NCBI RefSeq assembly: GCF_002419965.1
Contig: NZ_DIHC01000036.1
Span: 118,347 to 171,078, forward strand
From: Pseudomonas sp. UBA5706
Lineage (GTDB): Bacteria; Pseudomonadota; Gammaproteobacteria; Pseudomonadales; Pseudomonadaceae
Reading direction: 5' to 3'
Length of the DNA stretch: 52,732 nucleotides
Shown: piece by piece, positions 8,399-17,318 of the stretch
How positions within the stretch are numbered: the stretch's first letter is position 1
Layout: every line of letters starts with the position of its first letter
Notes under the pieces: model-generated
The model's database searches: none
What the model saw: only the letters and a program-made list of their open reading frames with translations
Told to the model about the DNA's origin: nothing
Position numbers and translations under genes: made by a program

Positions 8399-9910
8399 TC
8401 ACCGGTCAAACACCGCAAGCGACGCTGGGGTTTTCGGCGCGGTGGTCTTGTCGGCGGTCGGGGAATCATTGCCTGCCATCAAACCGCCGCCTAACGCCAC
8501 AACCAACTCGGCATGCACGGTCAACCGCGTAGCCTGAACCTGTTGCTGCACCTGCTGCTGATGAAACAGCAGGGTTTGCGCGCTCAATACGTTCAGGTAG
8601 TCCGTCAGGCCACGCTGGTAGGCGATCAGGGCGATATCATAGGTTTTCTGCGCCGCCGCGACGGATTGATCGGCAAATTCCTGCTGTTTGTTCATCGATT
8701 CGCGACGAATCAACTGGTCGGAAACACCTTTAAGCGCGTTCACCAGTGTCTGGTTGTACTGCGCCACTGCCGCGTCGTAACCGGCGGTGGCCACGCCCAG
8801 CTGCGAGCGCAAACGCCCGCCATCGAAGATCGGCAAACTGACTGCCGGGCCGACGCTGTAGTTGAATTTCTTCCCGGTCAGAAACTCCAGCATCCCGCCA
8901 CCGGTAGCCATGTAACCCAGGCTGCCCATTAAGTCGACGTTGGGATAGAACCCGGCGTGGGCGACATCGATGCCCCGCGCCTGGGCCGCCACGCGCCAGC
9001 GGCTGGCAACCACATCAGGGCGTTGCCCGAGCAGTTGTGCGGGCAGTGCAGAGGGCAATGTGAGTGCAGTCTTCAACGTCAAGGTTGGGCGTTGCAGACT
9101 CGCGCCCTCCCCTGGGCCTTTGCCCGCCAGTGCGGCAATCTGGTTGCGGCTCAGGGCAATGGCTTCGTCCAGCGAGTCGATCTGCCGATGGGTTTCGGGC
9201 AGCGGTGTTTGCGCCTGGCTGACTTCGAAATGCGTGCCAATGCCGCCCATCAATCGTCGCTGCGCCAGGTCGAGAATCTGTTGTTGCTGAGCCAGGGTCG
9301 CTACGGCGATGTCGCGCTGGGCGTAGTTGAGCGACAGCTGGATGTAGGCGCGAACGATATTGTCCTGCAACTCCAGTTGCGCCTGGCGTTCTTCGGCAGC
9401 ACTTACGTGCGCCATGTCCAGTGACTGTTCGGTGTTGTTGCTCTCTCGCCCCCAAAAGTCTAGGGAATAGCTCAGGCCGATGGCAGCATTGTTGTCCCAG
9501 GTACTGGTATTGGACAGCTCGCCCGGCCCGTAGAACTGATCGGCCGGCCAGTTGTGGCGCTTGAGTGTGCTGTCGCCAGTGACGCGCAACGACTCGGCCG
9601 ATTCGGCGATGCCGGCCATGGCCCTGGCCTGACGCACGCGAGCTGCGGCGAGCGCCAGGCTCGGGCTCCCGAGGGCGGCCAGTTCGATCCAATGGTTGAG
9701 CTGATCATCACCATAGGCGCGCCACCATTGACCGTCCGGCCAGTGGGCGTCTTTGGCAGCTTCTTTGATAGCATCGTCGGTGGCCAGAGCGTCTGGCGAC
9801 ATCGAGGTGCCTTGAGGGGCGATTCCGCCGGTTCCGATGCAGCCGCTGATGAGTAACGTTAAAGCCCAGACACTGAGGGGCTTGAGCCCTCTGACGATGC
9901 TACGCGGCAC
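8399..9910 (-). CDS. Outer-membrane efflux lipoprotein (OMF, NodT/OprM family)
   Basis: 503 residues with a lipoprotein signal: a hydrophobic stretch at 12-22 and lipobox L-I-S-G-C with Cys24. Two repeated outer-membrane-efflux-protein halves follow, rich in Ala/Gln coiled-coil helices, with the conserved LGQRPDVVASRWRVAAQARG in the middle. It would form the trimeric channel for the HlyD/FUSC pump downstream. The start used is GTG at 9910 with no clear RBS, but no later start keeps the signal peptide. It is transcribed away from the LysR gene at 10091, its likely regulator. Confidence 0.88.
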   Translation of the reverse strand: MPRSIVRGLKPLSVWALTLLISGCIGTGGIAPQGTSMSPDALATDDAIKEAAKDAHWPDGQWWRAYGDDQLNHWIELAALGSPSLALAAARVRQARAMAGIAESAESLRVTGDSTLKRHNWPADQFYGPGELSNTSTWDNNAAIGLSYSLDFWGRESNNTEQSLDMAHVSAAEERQAQLELQDNIVRAYIQLSLNYAQRDIAVATLAQQQQILDLAQRRLMGGIGTHFEVSQAQTPLPETHRQIDSLDEAIALSRNQIAALAGKGPGEGASLQRPTLTLKTALTLPSALPAQLLGQRPDVVASRWRVAAQARGIDVAHAGFYPNVDLMGSLGYMATGGGMLEFLTGKKFNYSVGPAVSLPIFDGGRLRSQLGVATAGYDAAVAQYNQTLVNALKGVSDQLIRRESMNKQQEFADQSVAAAQKTYDIALIAYQRGLTDYLNVLSAQTLLFHQQQVQQQVQATRLTVHAELVVALGGGLMAGNDSPTADKTTAPKTPASLAVFDR

Positions 9911-10090
9911 AGCTGCAATTACCCGAATGAGGAGGAATGAATCGAGCCGCGATTCTAGGGTGCGCCTGTTTCGGCGATAAGCCGGGACTTCTGCGAATCT
10001 TTATTACCGAACGGAAGATAATCCTTTGGTATAGCTGACATGGATCAGTAACTTCATGTCACAATTTGCTATCTCAACAGAGAACGGCCA

Positions 10091-11038
10091 ATGGACACTC
10101 TGCAAAACATGCGCGCCTTCAGTTGTGTGGCGCAGGCGGGCAGCTTCACGGCTGCCGCGGCTCAGCTGGATACCACTACCGCCAACGTTTCGCGCGCAGT
10201 CTCCAATCTTGAAGCGCACCTGCAAACCCGACTTTTGAACCGAACCACACGGCGTATCGCCCTGACTGAAGCGGGCAAGCGCTACCTGCTGCGTTGCGAG
10301 CAGATTCTGACCTATGTCGAGGAAGCCGAAGCCGAAGCCAGCGACGCCCACGCGCGCCCGGCCGGGCAATTGAAAGTCCACTCGATGACCGGTGTCGGTC
10401 AGCATTACGTGATCGATGCCATTGCCCGTTATCGGCGCAACCATCCCGACGTGTCGTTCGACCTGACCATGACCAACCGCGTACCGGACCTGCTCGAAGA
10501 GGGGTACGACGTCTCCATCGTGCTGGCCAGTGAGCTGCCGGATTCGGGCTTCGTGTCGCAGCGCCTGGGGATCACCTACAGCATCGTTTGCGCCTCGCCT
10601 GCCTACATCAACGCCTTTGGCGTGGCGCACAAGCCGGCCGATTTGCTCAATCACGCGTGCCTGCGCCTGGTCAGCCCGGTGTTTCCTCTGGAGAAATGGG
10701 CGTTCGACGGTCCAGATGGCCAGGAAACCGTCACCATCACCAGCTCGCCCTTCCTGGTCAATTCGGCCGATGCGATGAAGGCTGCGATCAGCAGCGGCAT
10801 GGGCATCGGGATCCTGCCGATCTATTCAGCCATCGAGGGCCTGCGTAACGGCTCGCTGGTGCGGGTACTGCCGCAATACCGCTCCCACGAGCTGAACCTG
10901 TACGCCATCTACCCCTCGCGCCAGTACCTGGATGCCAAGATCAAAACGTGGGTCGAGTATCTGCGCGGCTCGCTGCCGGAAATCATGGCGGCCCACGAAG
11001 CGGATTTGCAGACCCACTTGCTGCCGCAGAGTGTGTAA
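10091..11038 (+). CDS. LysR family transcriptional regulator, probable regulator of the efflux operon
   Basis: 315 residues. The N-terminal winged helix-turn-helix (about 2-61; FSCVAQAGSFTAAAAQLDTT) is followed by the typical LysR substrate-binding domain (about 90-300). The gene is divergent from the OMF/FUSC/DUF1656/HlyD genes with 180 bases between them, the usual arrangement for an AaeR-like regulator responding to an aromatic-acid ligand. The ligand itself cannot be read from the sequence. The 286 bases downstream (11039-11324) contain no gene I can support. Confidence 0.87.
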   Translation: MDTLQNMRAFSCVAQAGSFTAAAAQLDTTTANVSRAVSNLEAHLQTRLLNRTTRRIALTEAGKRYLLRCEQILTYVEEAEAEASDAHARPAGQLKVHSMTGVGQHYVIDAIARYRRNHPDVSFDLTMTNRVPDLLEEGYDVSIVLASELPDSGFVSQRLGITYSIVCASPAYINAFGVAHKPADLLNHACLRLVSPVFPLEKWAFDGPDGQETVTITSSPFLVNSADAMKAAISSGMGIGILPIYSAIEGLRNGSLVRVLPQYRSHELNLYAIYPSRQYLDAKIKTWVEYLRGSLPEIMAAHEADLQTHLLPQSV

Positions 11039-11324
11039 GCAACCACGGGGCGCTGGTTTGGAGATCACACCTCACGAGCACACCACGAACCCCACTGGCG
11101 ACGCCGGAAGTTACGATGGCAGCGAACGCAGTGGATCAGCCGCAAGTGAAGTTTGCTGCCACTGCGCGTTCACCGCTGTCATGCGGTTCAGCAGCCCACA
11201 GGTCCTGCGCTCGGATCAAGCCGGCCCAGCTTTCAGGCATGCGGCAACACCCTCGCCAATTCGACGACAAGAATGTTAGCGTGCTACGCAATGTCCATCT
11301 GAACCGCCCGAGAGAAGCTATCCG

Positions 11325-12299
11325 ATGAAAAAGACCGTCCTTGCCTTCAGCCGCGTGTCCCCGGAAATGGCCGAGCGCCTGCAGCAAGACTTCAACGTGA
11401 TCATCCCGGACCCGAAAAAGGGTGATCTAAACGAGCAGTTCAACGAAGCGCTGCCCCATGCCCACGGCATGATCGGCGCCGGGCGCACGCTGGGCCGCGA
11501 ACAACTGCAGAGCGCCAGCCAACTGGAAGTGGTCTCCAGCATCTCGGTGGGCTACGACAACTACGACGTCGGCTACTTCACCGAACGCGGCATCATGCTC
11601 ACCAATACACCGGACGTGCTGACCGAGAGCACCGCCGACCTGGGCTTTTCACTGATCATGAGCAGCGCCCGCCGCGTGGCCGAGCTGGACGCCTACACCA
11701 AAGCCGGCAACTGGACGCGCAGCATCGAGGCGCCTCAGTTCGGCACCGATGTCTATGGCAAAACCCTGGGTATCGTCGGCATGGGTAACATCGGCGCGGC
11801 GGTGGCGCGTCGAGGTCGTCTGGGCTTCAATATGCCGATCCTGTATAGCGGCAACAGCCGCAAGACCGCGGTCGAGCAGGAACTGGGAGCGCAATTTCGC
11901 ACCCTGGATCAATTGCTGGCCGAGTCCGACTTCGTGTGCCTGGTGGTGCCGCTCAGTGATAAGACCAAGCACCTGATCAGCACCCGCGAACTGTCGCTGA
12001 TGAAGAAAAGCGCAATTCTGGTAAACATCGCCCGCGGTCCGATCGTCGACGAACCCGCTCTGATTGCAGCGCTGCAGAACGGCACCATTCGTGGTGCAGG
12101 TCTGGATGTCTATGAGAAAGAGCCGCTGGCTGAGTCGCCGCTGTTCGCGCTGAACAATGCCGTGACCTTGCCGCACATCGGCTCCGCAACCCATGAAACT
12201 CGCCAGGCGATGGCGGACCGAGCGTACAAAAACCTGCGTGCGGCGCTGCTGGGCGAGAAACCGCAGGATTTGGTGAATCAGCAAGCCTGGAAGGGCTGA
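11325..12299 (+). CDS. D-2-hydroxyacid dehydrogenase (glyoxylate/hydroxypyruvate or 2-ketogluconate reductase type)
   Basis: 324 residues. The Rossmann motif GMGNIG is near residue 150, the catalytic Arg is in NIARGP (about 240), the Glu is in YEKEP (about 268) and the catalytic His is in LPHIGSAT (about 287). The whole sequence is most like GhrB/TkrA-type enzymes that reduce glyoxylate, hydroxypyruvate or 2-keto-D-gluconate with NAD(P)H in the cytoplasm. It is not inside a recognisable kgu (2-ketogluconate) cluster, so the physiological substrate is open. It stands alone and is followed by the tandem intergenic repeats. Confidence 0.85.
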   Translation: MKKTVLAFSRVSPEMAERLQQDFNVIIPDPKKGDLNEQFNEALPHAHGMIGAGRTLGREQLQSASQLEVVSSISVGYDNYDVGYFTERGIMLTNTPDVLTESTADLGFSLIMSSARRVAELDAYTKAGNWTRSIEAPQFGTDVYGKTLGIVGMGNIGAAVARRGRLGFNMPILYSGNSRKTAVEQELGAQFRTLDQLLAESDFVCLVVPLSDKTKHLISTRELSLMKKSAILVNIARGPIVDEPALIAALQNGTIRGAGLDVYEKEPLAESPLFALNNAVTLPHIGSATHETRQAMADRAYKNLRAALLGEKPQDLVNQQAWKG

Positions 12300-12310
12300 A
12301 GATCCTCGCC

Positions 12311-12425
12311 ATCCTGATCGTTCCCACGGTCCCCGTGGGCATGCTGCACCCGACGCTCTTACGCCTGCCCAAGGGTGACGCGGAGCGTCACAGGCTGCAT
12401 GCCCACGCAGAGCATGGGCACGATC
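12311..12425. repeat. ~115-bp intergenic repeat, copy 1
   Basis: Begins ATCCTGATCGTTCCCACG and ends GGGCACGATC, so the ends are partly inverted, with an internal palindrome GTGACGCGGAGCGTCAC. It matches the general form of a dispersed P. fluorescens-group intergenic repeat whose units end in GATCGTTCCCACG and its complement. A second copy with about eight differences lies at 12464-12579. It is between the convergent dehydrogenase and EamA genes and could act as a bidirectional end signal. Confidence 0.85.
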
Positions 12426-12427
12426 AA

Positions 12428-12466
12428 ATGCGTCCGACCAGCGTCAGGTAGGCAGTGAAACCGATC
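12428..12466. repeat. 39-bp copy of an internal segment of the EamA gene
   Basis: This 39-base segment is identical to 12778-12816, inside the EamA transporter gene about 200 bases away and in the same orientation. It fills almost exactly the space between the two copies of the ~115-bp repeat. It is too short to code for anything and looks like a captured or template-switched fragment. Confidence 0.9.
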
Positions 12467-12579
12467 CTGATCGTTCCCACGGTCCCCGTGGGCATGCTGA
12501 ACCCGACGCTCTTGCGTCTGCTTAAGGGTGACGCGGAGCGTCACAGGCTGCATGCCCAACGCAGAGTGTGGGCACGATC
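12464..12579. repeat. ~115-bp intergenic repeat, copy 2
   Basis: Second copy of the unit at 12311-12425, in the same orientation, one base longer and differing at about eight positions. It ends 11 bases before the stop codon of the EamA gene, so it forms the immediate 3' flank of that gene. Confidence 0.85.
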
Positions 12580-12590
12580 CTTCTCGTTTC

Positions 12591-13490
12591 TCAGGCTAAC
12601 TTGCCCGCCACCGGCATCACCACCCTGGGCTTCCTGAACACCAGCACATTGCCGAGCATCACCAGCACCAGCCCCAGCAACGCGGGCAGGGTCCACTGGT
12701 AGCCCTCGACGACCGCCGAGACGTTCAGCGCCACCACCGGGAACAACACCGTGCAATACGCCGCGCGCTCCGGTCCCATGCGTCCGACCAGCGTCAGGTA
12801 GGCAGTGAAACCGATCACAGAGCCCGGAATCACCAAATACAGCAGCGAGCCTATATAACGCGCGTTCCATTCGAACGCGAACGGCGTGCCGCTGATCAGG
12901 CAATACACACACAGCATCGCCGCGCCATACAGCATCCCGTAGGCGTTGGTGGTCAGCGGACGCAGCCCGGCCTTCTGTTGCAGGCTGGAAAGCATGTTGC
13001 CCGCCGAAAAGCACAAGGTTCCAGCCAGGGCCAGCACCAGACCGATGACGGTTTCGCGGCTGGCGCTGTGCCCGGACAATTGCGGCCAGAACAGACAACC
13101 CAATCCGACCAGGCCCAATGCACCACCGGCCAGCACGTTGCTGGCAATCTTCTGCTTGAAAAACACCCGTGCGTTCAGCGCGTTCCACAAGGTTGAGGTC
13201 GAAAACACCACCGCCACCAGGCCACTGGGGATCCACTGACTGGCATGCAGAAAGCACATGAAATTGACGCAGAACAGACACAAGCCCTGCGCCAGGCAAA
13301 TCAGTTGCCCACGACGATTGACCTTCTGCAGCTGGCCACTGATCAGCAACATGGCAAACAGAATCAGCGCTGCCAGGCCGAAGCGGTAGACGATCGATAC
13401 TGCTATCGCCACCTCGCCCAGTTGCAGCTTCAGGGCAATCCAGGTGGTGCCCCAGATCAGAACGGTCAACAGATACAGCGAGATGTTCAT
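12591..13490 (-). CDS. EamA/DMT-superfamily transporter
   Basis: 299 residues starting MNISLYLLTVLIWGTTWIAL at 13490, where GAGGAG sits at RBS distance. A longer frame extends to 13706 but has no RBS and is not membrane-like. About ten hydrophobic helices in two five-helix EamA halves are visible, with the family start WGTTW. Such carriers export amino acids, metabolites or drugs, and the substrate is unknown. The gene is divergent from the AraC regulator at 13705, which may control it. An internal 39-base piece (12778-12816) is duplicated downstream. Confidence 0.87.
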   Translation of the reverse strand: MNISLYLLTVLIWGTTWIALKLQLGEVAIAVSIVYRFGLAALILFAMLLISGQLQKVNRRGQLICLAQGLCLFCVNFMCFLHASQWIPSGLVAVVFSTSTLWNALNARVFFKQKIASNVLAGGALGLVGLGCLFWPQLSGHSASRETVIGLVLALAGTLCFSAGNMLSSLQQKAGLRPLTTNAYGMLYGAAMLCVYCLISGTPFAFEWNARYIGSLLYLVIPGSVIGFTAYLTLVGRMGPERAAYCTVLFPVVALNVSAVVEGYQWTLPALLGLVLVMLGNVLVFRKPRVVMPVAGKLA

Positions 13491-13704
13491 GGCAGGCTCC
13501 TCATTGAGACCCCATTCTGGGGGTCGGTCCTGCAGCGCACTTGCAAAAACTTGCGCATTTGATCGCCAGGCCGCTGGCAGCGAGAGCGCTACGGAGTAGG
13601 ATGCCCAACACAGACAATCTGCCTTGTCACAGAACCCATCCAGCCGCCCGTCCGTGCTGCTACAGCAGCTGCGATCGCAAAATCGTCGTTCCAAGAGATT
13701 CAGC

Positions 13705-14580
13705 ATGTCTTCACTTGATCAGATCCAGGTTTTTCAGTCACTCAACAGCTCGCCCCATGCGCAGCTGGAGCAGAGTGCATCCCTGGGTGACGGTGTGGTT
13801 GCAGCCTTGTGGAATAACCGCCATGACGCGCAGGACTATTACGGGCCGAGTCATCACACGCTGTCCTGTTACATCTCCGGCGGCTTCGAGACCTACCGCC
13901 GCGACCAGCCCGGCACCAAAGGCGCGCCGGATAAACTTTGCGTGCTCCCCGCCGGGCATCAGTCGTCATGGGTGATCAACGGTGCCATCCGCCTGGCCCA
14001 TCTCTACATCAGCCCCGAACAGTTCGCGCTCAACTGCGTCACGCTGCTGGACCGCGAGCCTCGGGAGATGATGCTGCAAGAAAACACCTTCCTCGATGAC
14101 CCGCTGCAAGCCGAGCGCTTTCATCGGCTGATCCGCATGAACTGGAGCGAGCCGGGCGAACGCTTGCAGACCAGCAGCCTGGCTCATGAACTGCTCGATC
14201 ACATGATCCTGAACCAGGTCGGGCTGCGCGACGGATTACGCTTGAAAGGCGGACTGGCCCCGCATCTGCGTCGGCAACTGGTGGAGTTCATCGAGTTGAA
14301 TCTGGCAGAGCCATTAAGTATTGGGCAACTGGCAGGGACGTGCGCACTCTCCGAATACCACTTCGCCCGGATGTTTCGCGAAAGCTTTGGCCTGCCGCCC
14401 CACCAATACTTGCTGGCACGGCGCATGAGCCGCGCCCGGGAATTGCTGCGCCGCACGCGGATGGCGTTCGGCGAAATTGCCCTGGAATGCGGATTCGCCA
14501 GCGCCAGCCATTTCAGCAATCGCTTCAGGCAGGTGATGGGCGCGACGGCCGGGGAATATCGGTTGGCGTTTGAGCCGTGA
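13705..14580 (+). CDS. AraC family transcriptional regulator
   Basis: 291 residues from the ATG at 13705 (an in-frame TTG at 13624 would add 27 residues but has no support). The N-terminal half is a cupin-like sensory domain. The C-terminal 100 residues carry the two AraC helix-turn-helix motifs: SIGQLAGTCALSEYHFARMF, then the second helix pair ending with FGEIALECGFASASHFSNRF, the family signature. It is divergent from the EamA transporter with about 215 bases between them, so it is a candidate activator of it. The inducer is unknown. Confidence 0.87.
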   Translation: MSSLDQIQVFQSLNSSPHAQLEQSASLGDGVVAALWNNRHDAQDYYGPSHHTLSCYISGGFETYRRDQPGTKGAPDKLCVLPAGHQSSWVINGAIRLAHLYISPEQFALNCVTLLDREPREMMLQENTFLDDPLQAERFHRLIRMNWSEPGERLQTSSLAHELLDHMILNQVGLRDGLRLKGGLAPHLRRQLVEFIELNLAEPLSIGQLAGTCALSEYHFARMFRESFGLPPHQYLLARRMSRARELLRRTRMAFGEIALECGFASASHFSNRFRQVMGATAGEYRLAFEP

Positions 14581-14618
14581 CGACTGATGCACTTGGCTTT
14601 TGATTCTGCCCGCTGAGC

Positions 14619-14740
14619 GTGAGAGCTGGCTTACCTGCGATCTGCCGCAAAGCGGGAGTTGATCAGCGCCCACGATGCGCCGGACCCAGCGGAGTTTGCT
14701 GGACTGGTTGCCGTTTCGCAGGTCGCAAGCAAGGCTCCTA
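14619..14740. repeat. REPIN-like inverted pair of REP units
   Basis: A REP-like unit lies in plus orientation at 14619-14645 (GTGAGAGCTGGCTTACCTGC) and a related unit in minus orientation at 14713-14740 (its complement begins TAGGAGCCTTGCTTGCGACC). About 67 bases lie between them. The pair sits in the gap between the convergent AraC and TonB-receptor genes, a typical REPIN location. Confidence 0.65.
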
Positions 14741-14781
14741 TGGCCTGCGGAATCCGCGCCGATCCGCGACAGGTCGCCCGC

Positions 14782-17163
14782 TCAAAACTCCAGCGTCGTG
14801 GCGAGGATCACCTGCCGCGAGTCCCCCATCGACACGAAGTAGCGGCTCACCGCCGAACTGTAATAGGTGCGATCGAATAGGTTTTTCACGTTGAGTTGAA
14901 GCCTGACCTTCTGCCCGTCCAGCCTGGTTTCATAGGTGGCAAAGGCATCGGCGACGGTATAGCCCGGCAAGTGGAAATCATTGTCCGGGTTGCCGGCCCG
15001 TTCGCCGACGTAATGCGCGCCAGCGCCGAGCCGCAACCGATCGCCCCCCAACACGGAGCCCAGGTCATAGACTGCCGACAGCGAACCGCTGTGCTTTGGT
15101 ACGTTCTGCAGCCGATTACCCTTCAGCGTCGGGTCTTCTACCACCCATGCATCGGTGAACGCATAGCCGCTGATCAGACTCCAGCGTTCCGACAGCTGCC
15201 CACTCACATCCAGCTCGGCGCCCCGCGAGCGCACTTCACCTGCGTTGGTGTAAACGGTGGTCGCCGTAAGCGAATCGAAATTGGCCACCAGCACGTTGCG
15301 CTTCTGGATGTCAAACAACGCCAGTGTGCCGCTGATGCGATCGTCTACATCCCACTTGGTACCCAGTTCCCAGGCGTTGGACTGCTCAGGCAGGGTCGCA
15401 GAGTCCAGCACCGTGCCCCCCGCCAGCGCAGCGATGCTGGAGTTGGGCTTGAACGCTTCGGTGTAGCTGCCATAGAACGACAGCTCATCGTTATAGCGGT
15501 AGACGAGGCCGGCGCGGGGAATCCATTTTTCGCCGTTCAGATCAGTGTTGCGGGTGAACGGAATACCCTTACCCGCCTGTTGATCGAACAGCTGATAACG
15601 TGCACCCGCCACGAAAATCAACTGATCGCTCAGATGAATCGAATCCTGAAAGAACAGCGAATCGCTACGCAGGATGTCCAGTTGACTGCTGTCCGGCGCG
15701 CTAACGCGCGTGCCTTCGGCTTCCTGCTCATAAAGCGGATTTACATAACTGAACGTTGTGAGGCTCTTCTGCCGAATCAGCTCGCCGCGATAGATCTTGC
15801 GGTACTCGTCATCCAGGCCAAACAGCAGATCGTGCTGCATACCCGAAAAATCGGCGTTGCCGTTCAGCGTCAGGGTCGTGAAACGATCCGTGCTCAGGGC
15901 ATTGCCGGTGCCGTCCATCGAGCGTGTCAGCGTACCGTTGACCGGGTCGACGGCGGTCACCCGCACCTGACTGGCATCATAGGTTTCACGGTTGTAGCTG
16001 TAGCCCAAATGGCCTGTCCAGGTCTCGTCGAATTGATGATCGGCCTCGATGTGATACAGGTCCGAACGCCCTTCCATGCTGTTGAATGGCTCATCCAGAC
16101 GCCGCGTGGCCGGGATGTTGAGCGGGTGACGAGTACGTGGGTCGATGGCCGTGCCCCGATCGAACGGCGAGAGGAACTCGCGGTGCTCGTAGGCGACGAG
16201 CAATTGGGTGTCATCGCCGTACCAGGCCAGCGAAGGCGCGACCAACGATTCTCGATGCACACCGTAGTTGCGCCAATAATCTTCGTCTTCGTGATCGATG
16301 ATCAGCCGATACGCCAGGCCCACGCCTTGCGTGGTCGAATCACCCACCGGACCGGTGCTGTCGAGCGTTCCACCGCTGCCGTTCTTGCCCGAGCCATAGC
16401 TTGAACCGCGTGCAGTCAGCGCATGATAAGGCTGTAATTCGGGGCGTTTGCTGACCACGTTAATGACCCCGCCGGGGTCCTGGATACCGTACAGCAGCGA
16501 GGCCGGACCCTTAAGGACTTCGACACGTTCGGCACTGACGTTAAGGCTGCGCCCCTGCACCACCGGCATGCCATCGCGCATGATCGAGCCGTCGCGGTTA
16601 TCGCCAAAACCGCGTTTCATCAAGGTGTCCTGGGTACTGCCGAGGGTATTGCCCTGGGTGACGCCGCTGATGTTGCTCAGCGCGTCGTCAAGGTTACGCG
16701 GTGCCTGATCGCGCAAGACCTGCGCCGGCACGACGTTAATGGCCTGCGGATTTTCCAGCTGTGGCGTCCCGGCACGCGTCACCGTCGTGCTGACGGGCGG
16801 TTGGTAGCTTTGCTCGGTGGTTCGCTGCGCATCGATCTGGGTCAGGCCAAGGGTAATCGCGCCTTCGGCGGGTGCGGGTTCGAGGCTGAAGGCGTGTTCA
16901 GTAGCACGACGAAAACTCAGGCCGGAATGGCTCAGCAGCAAGCGCAAGGCGTGTTCAGCATCGAACCGGCCTTGGAGCGCCGGGGCCTGGATGCTATAGG
17001 GCGTGTCTTGGGTGTAGATGATGCCTTGGCCGGTGACGCGGCTGAAATCGCTTAGCGCCTGGGGCAAGGGTTTAGCAGGGATCGAAAAGTCGTAGGCCGG
17101 CTCCGCCGCCTGAACGCACGCGCTACAGACAGCAAGTACGGGAATGCCGAACCAGACTTTCAA
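14782..17163 (-). CDS. TonB-dependent siderophore receptor with STN signalling domain
   Basis: About 793 residues. I choose the TTG at 17163 because GGGG lies 8 bases upstream and a clean signal peptide follows (KVWFGIPVLAVCSACVQAAE). A GTG at 17226 would add 21 residues before it. After the signal comes a secretin/TonB N-terminal (STN) domain (about 28-80; FSIPAKPLPQALSDFSRVTG), then the plug (NPQAINVVPAQVLRDQAP, VEVLKGPASLLYG) and a 22-strand barrel ending in the aromatic residue F. Receptors with STN domains import ferric siderophores and signal through a FecR/FecI pair, which are the two genes immediately upstream. The siderophore cannot be inferred. Confidence 0.93.
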   Translation of the reverse strand: MKVWFGIPVLAVCSACVQAAEPAYDFSIPAKPLPQALSDFSRVTGQGIIYTQDTPYSIQAPALQGRFDAEHALRLLLSHSGLSFRRATEHAFSLEPAPAEGAITLGLTQIDAQRTTEQSYQPPVSTTVTRAGTPQLENPQAINVVPAQVLRDQAPRNLDDALSNISGVTQGNTLGSTQDTLMKRGFGDNRDGSIMRDGMPVVQGRSLNVSAERVEVLKGPASLLYGIQDPGGVINVVSKRPELQPYHALTARGSSYGSGKNGSGGTLDSTGPVGDSTTQGVGLAYRLIIDHEDEDYWRNYGVHRESLVAPSLAWYGDDTQLLVAYEHREFLSPFDRGTAIDPRTRHPLNIPATRRLDEPFNSMEGRSDLYHIEADHQFDETWTGHLGYSYNRETYDASQVRVTAVDPVNGTLTRSMDGTGNALSTDRFTTLTLNGNADFSGMQHDLLFGLDDEYRKIYRGELIRQKSLTTFSYVNPLYEQEAEGTRVSAPDSSQLDILRSDSLFFQDSIHLSDQLIFVAGARYQLFDQQAGKGIPFTRNTDLNGEKWIPRAGLVYRYNDELSFYGSYTEAFKPNSSIAALAGGTVLDSATLPEQSNAWELGTKWDVDDRISGTLALFDIQKRNVLVANFDSLTATTVYTNAGEVRSRGAELDVSGQLSERWSLISGYAFTDAWVVEDPTLKGNRLQNVPKHSGSLSAVYDLGSVLGGDRLRLGAGAHYVGERAGNPDNDFHLPGYTVADAFATYETRLDGQKVRLQLNVKNLFDRTYYSSAVSRYFVSMGDSRQVILATTLEF

Positions 17164-17318
17164 TTTGATTGCCCCAAATGAATGTACATGCCTTGCCCGA
17201 GATCCAGAGATCGCCTCCAGGCGCACGGCTTATCGACGGCGATAGGTCGGGAGCGCCACCGCCGACACGCCCTGCTGCGACAAAACGTCGGTGTGGGTAT
17301 GGGCCGCTCATCCGGCGC

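Noticed and set aside
14896..16404. 502-codon open frame on the plus strand opposite the TonB receptor
   Set aside because: Antisense shadow, with no RBS or protein-like domains, fully inside the recognised receptor gene.
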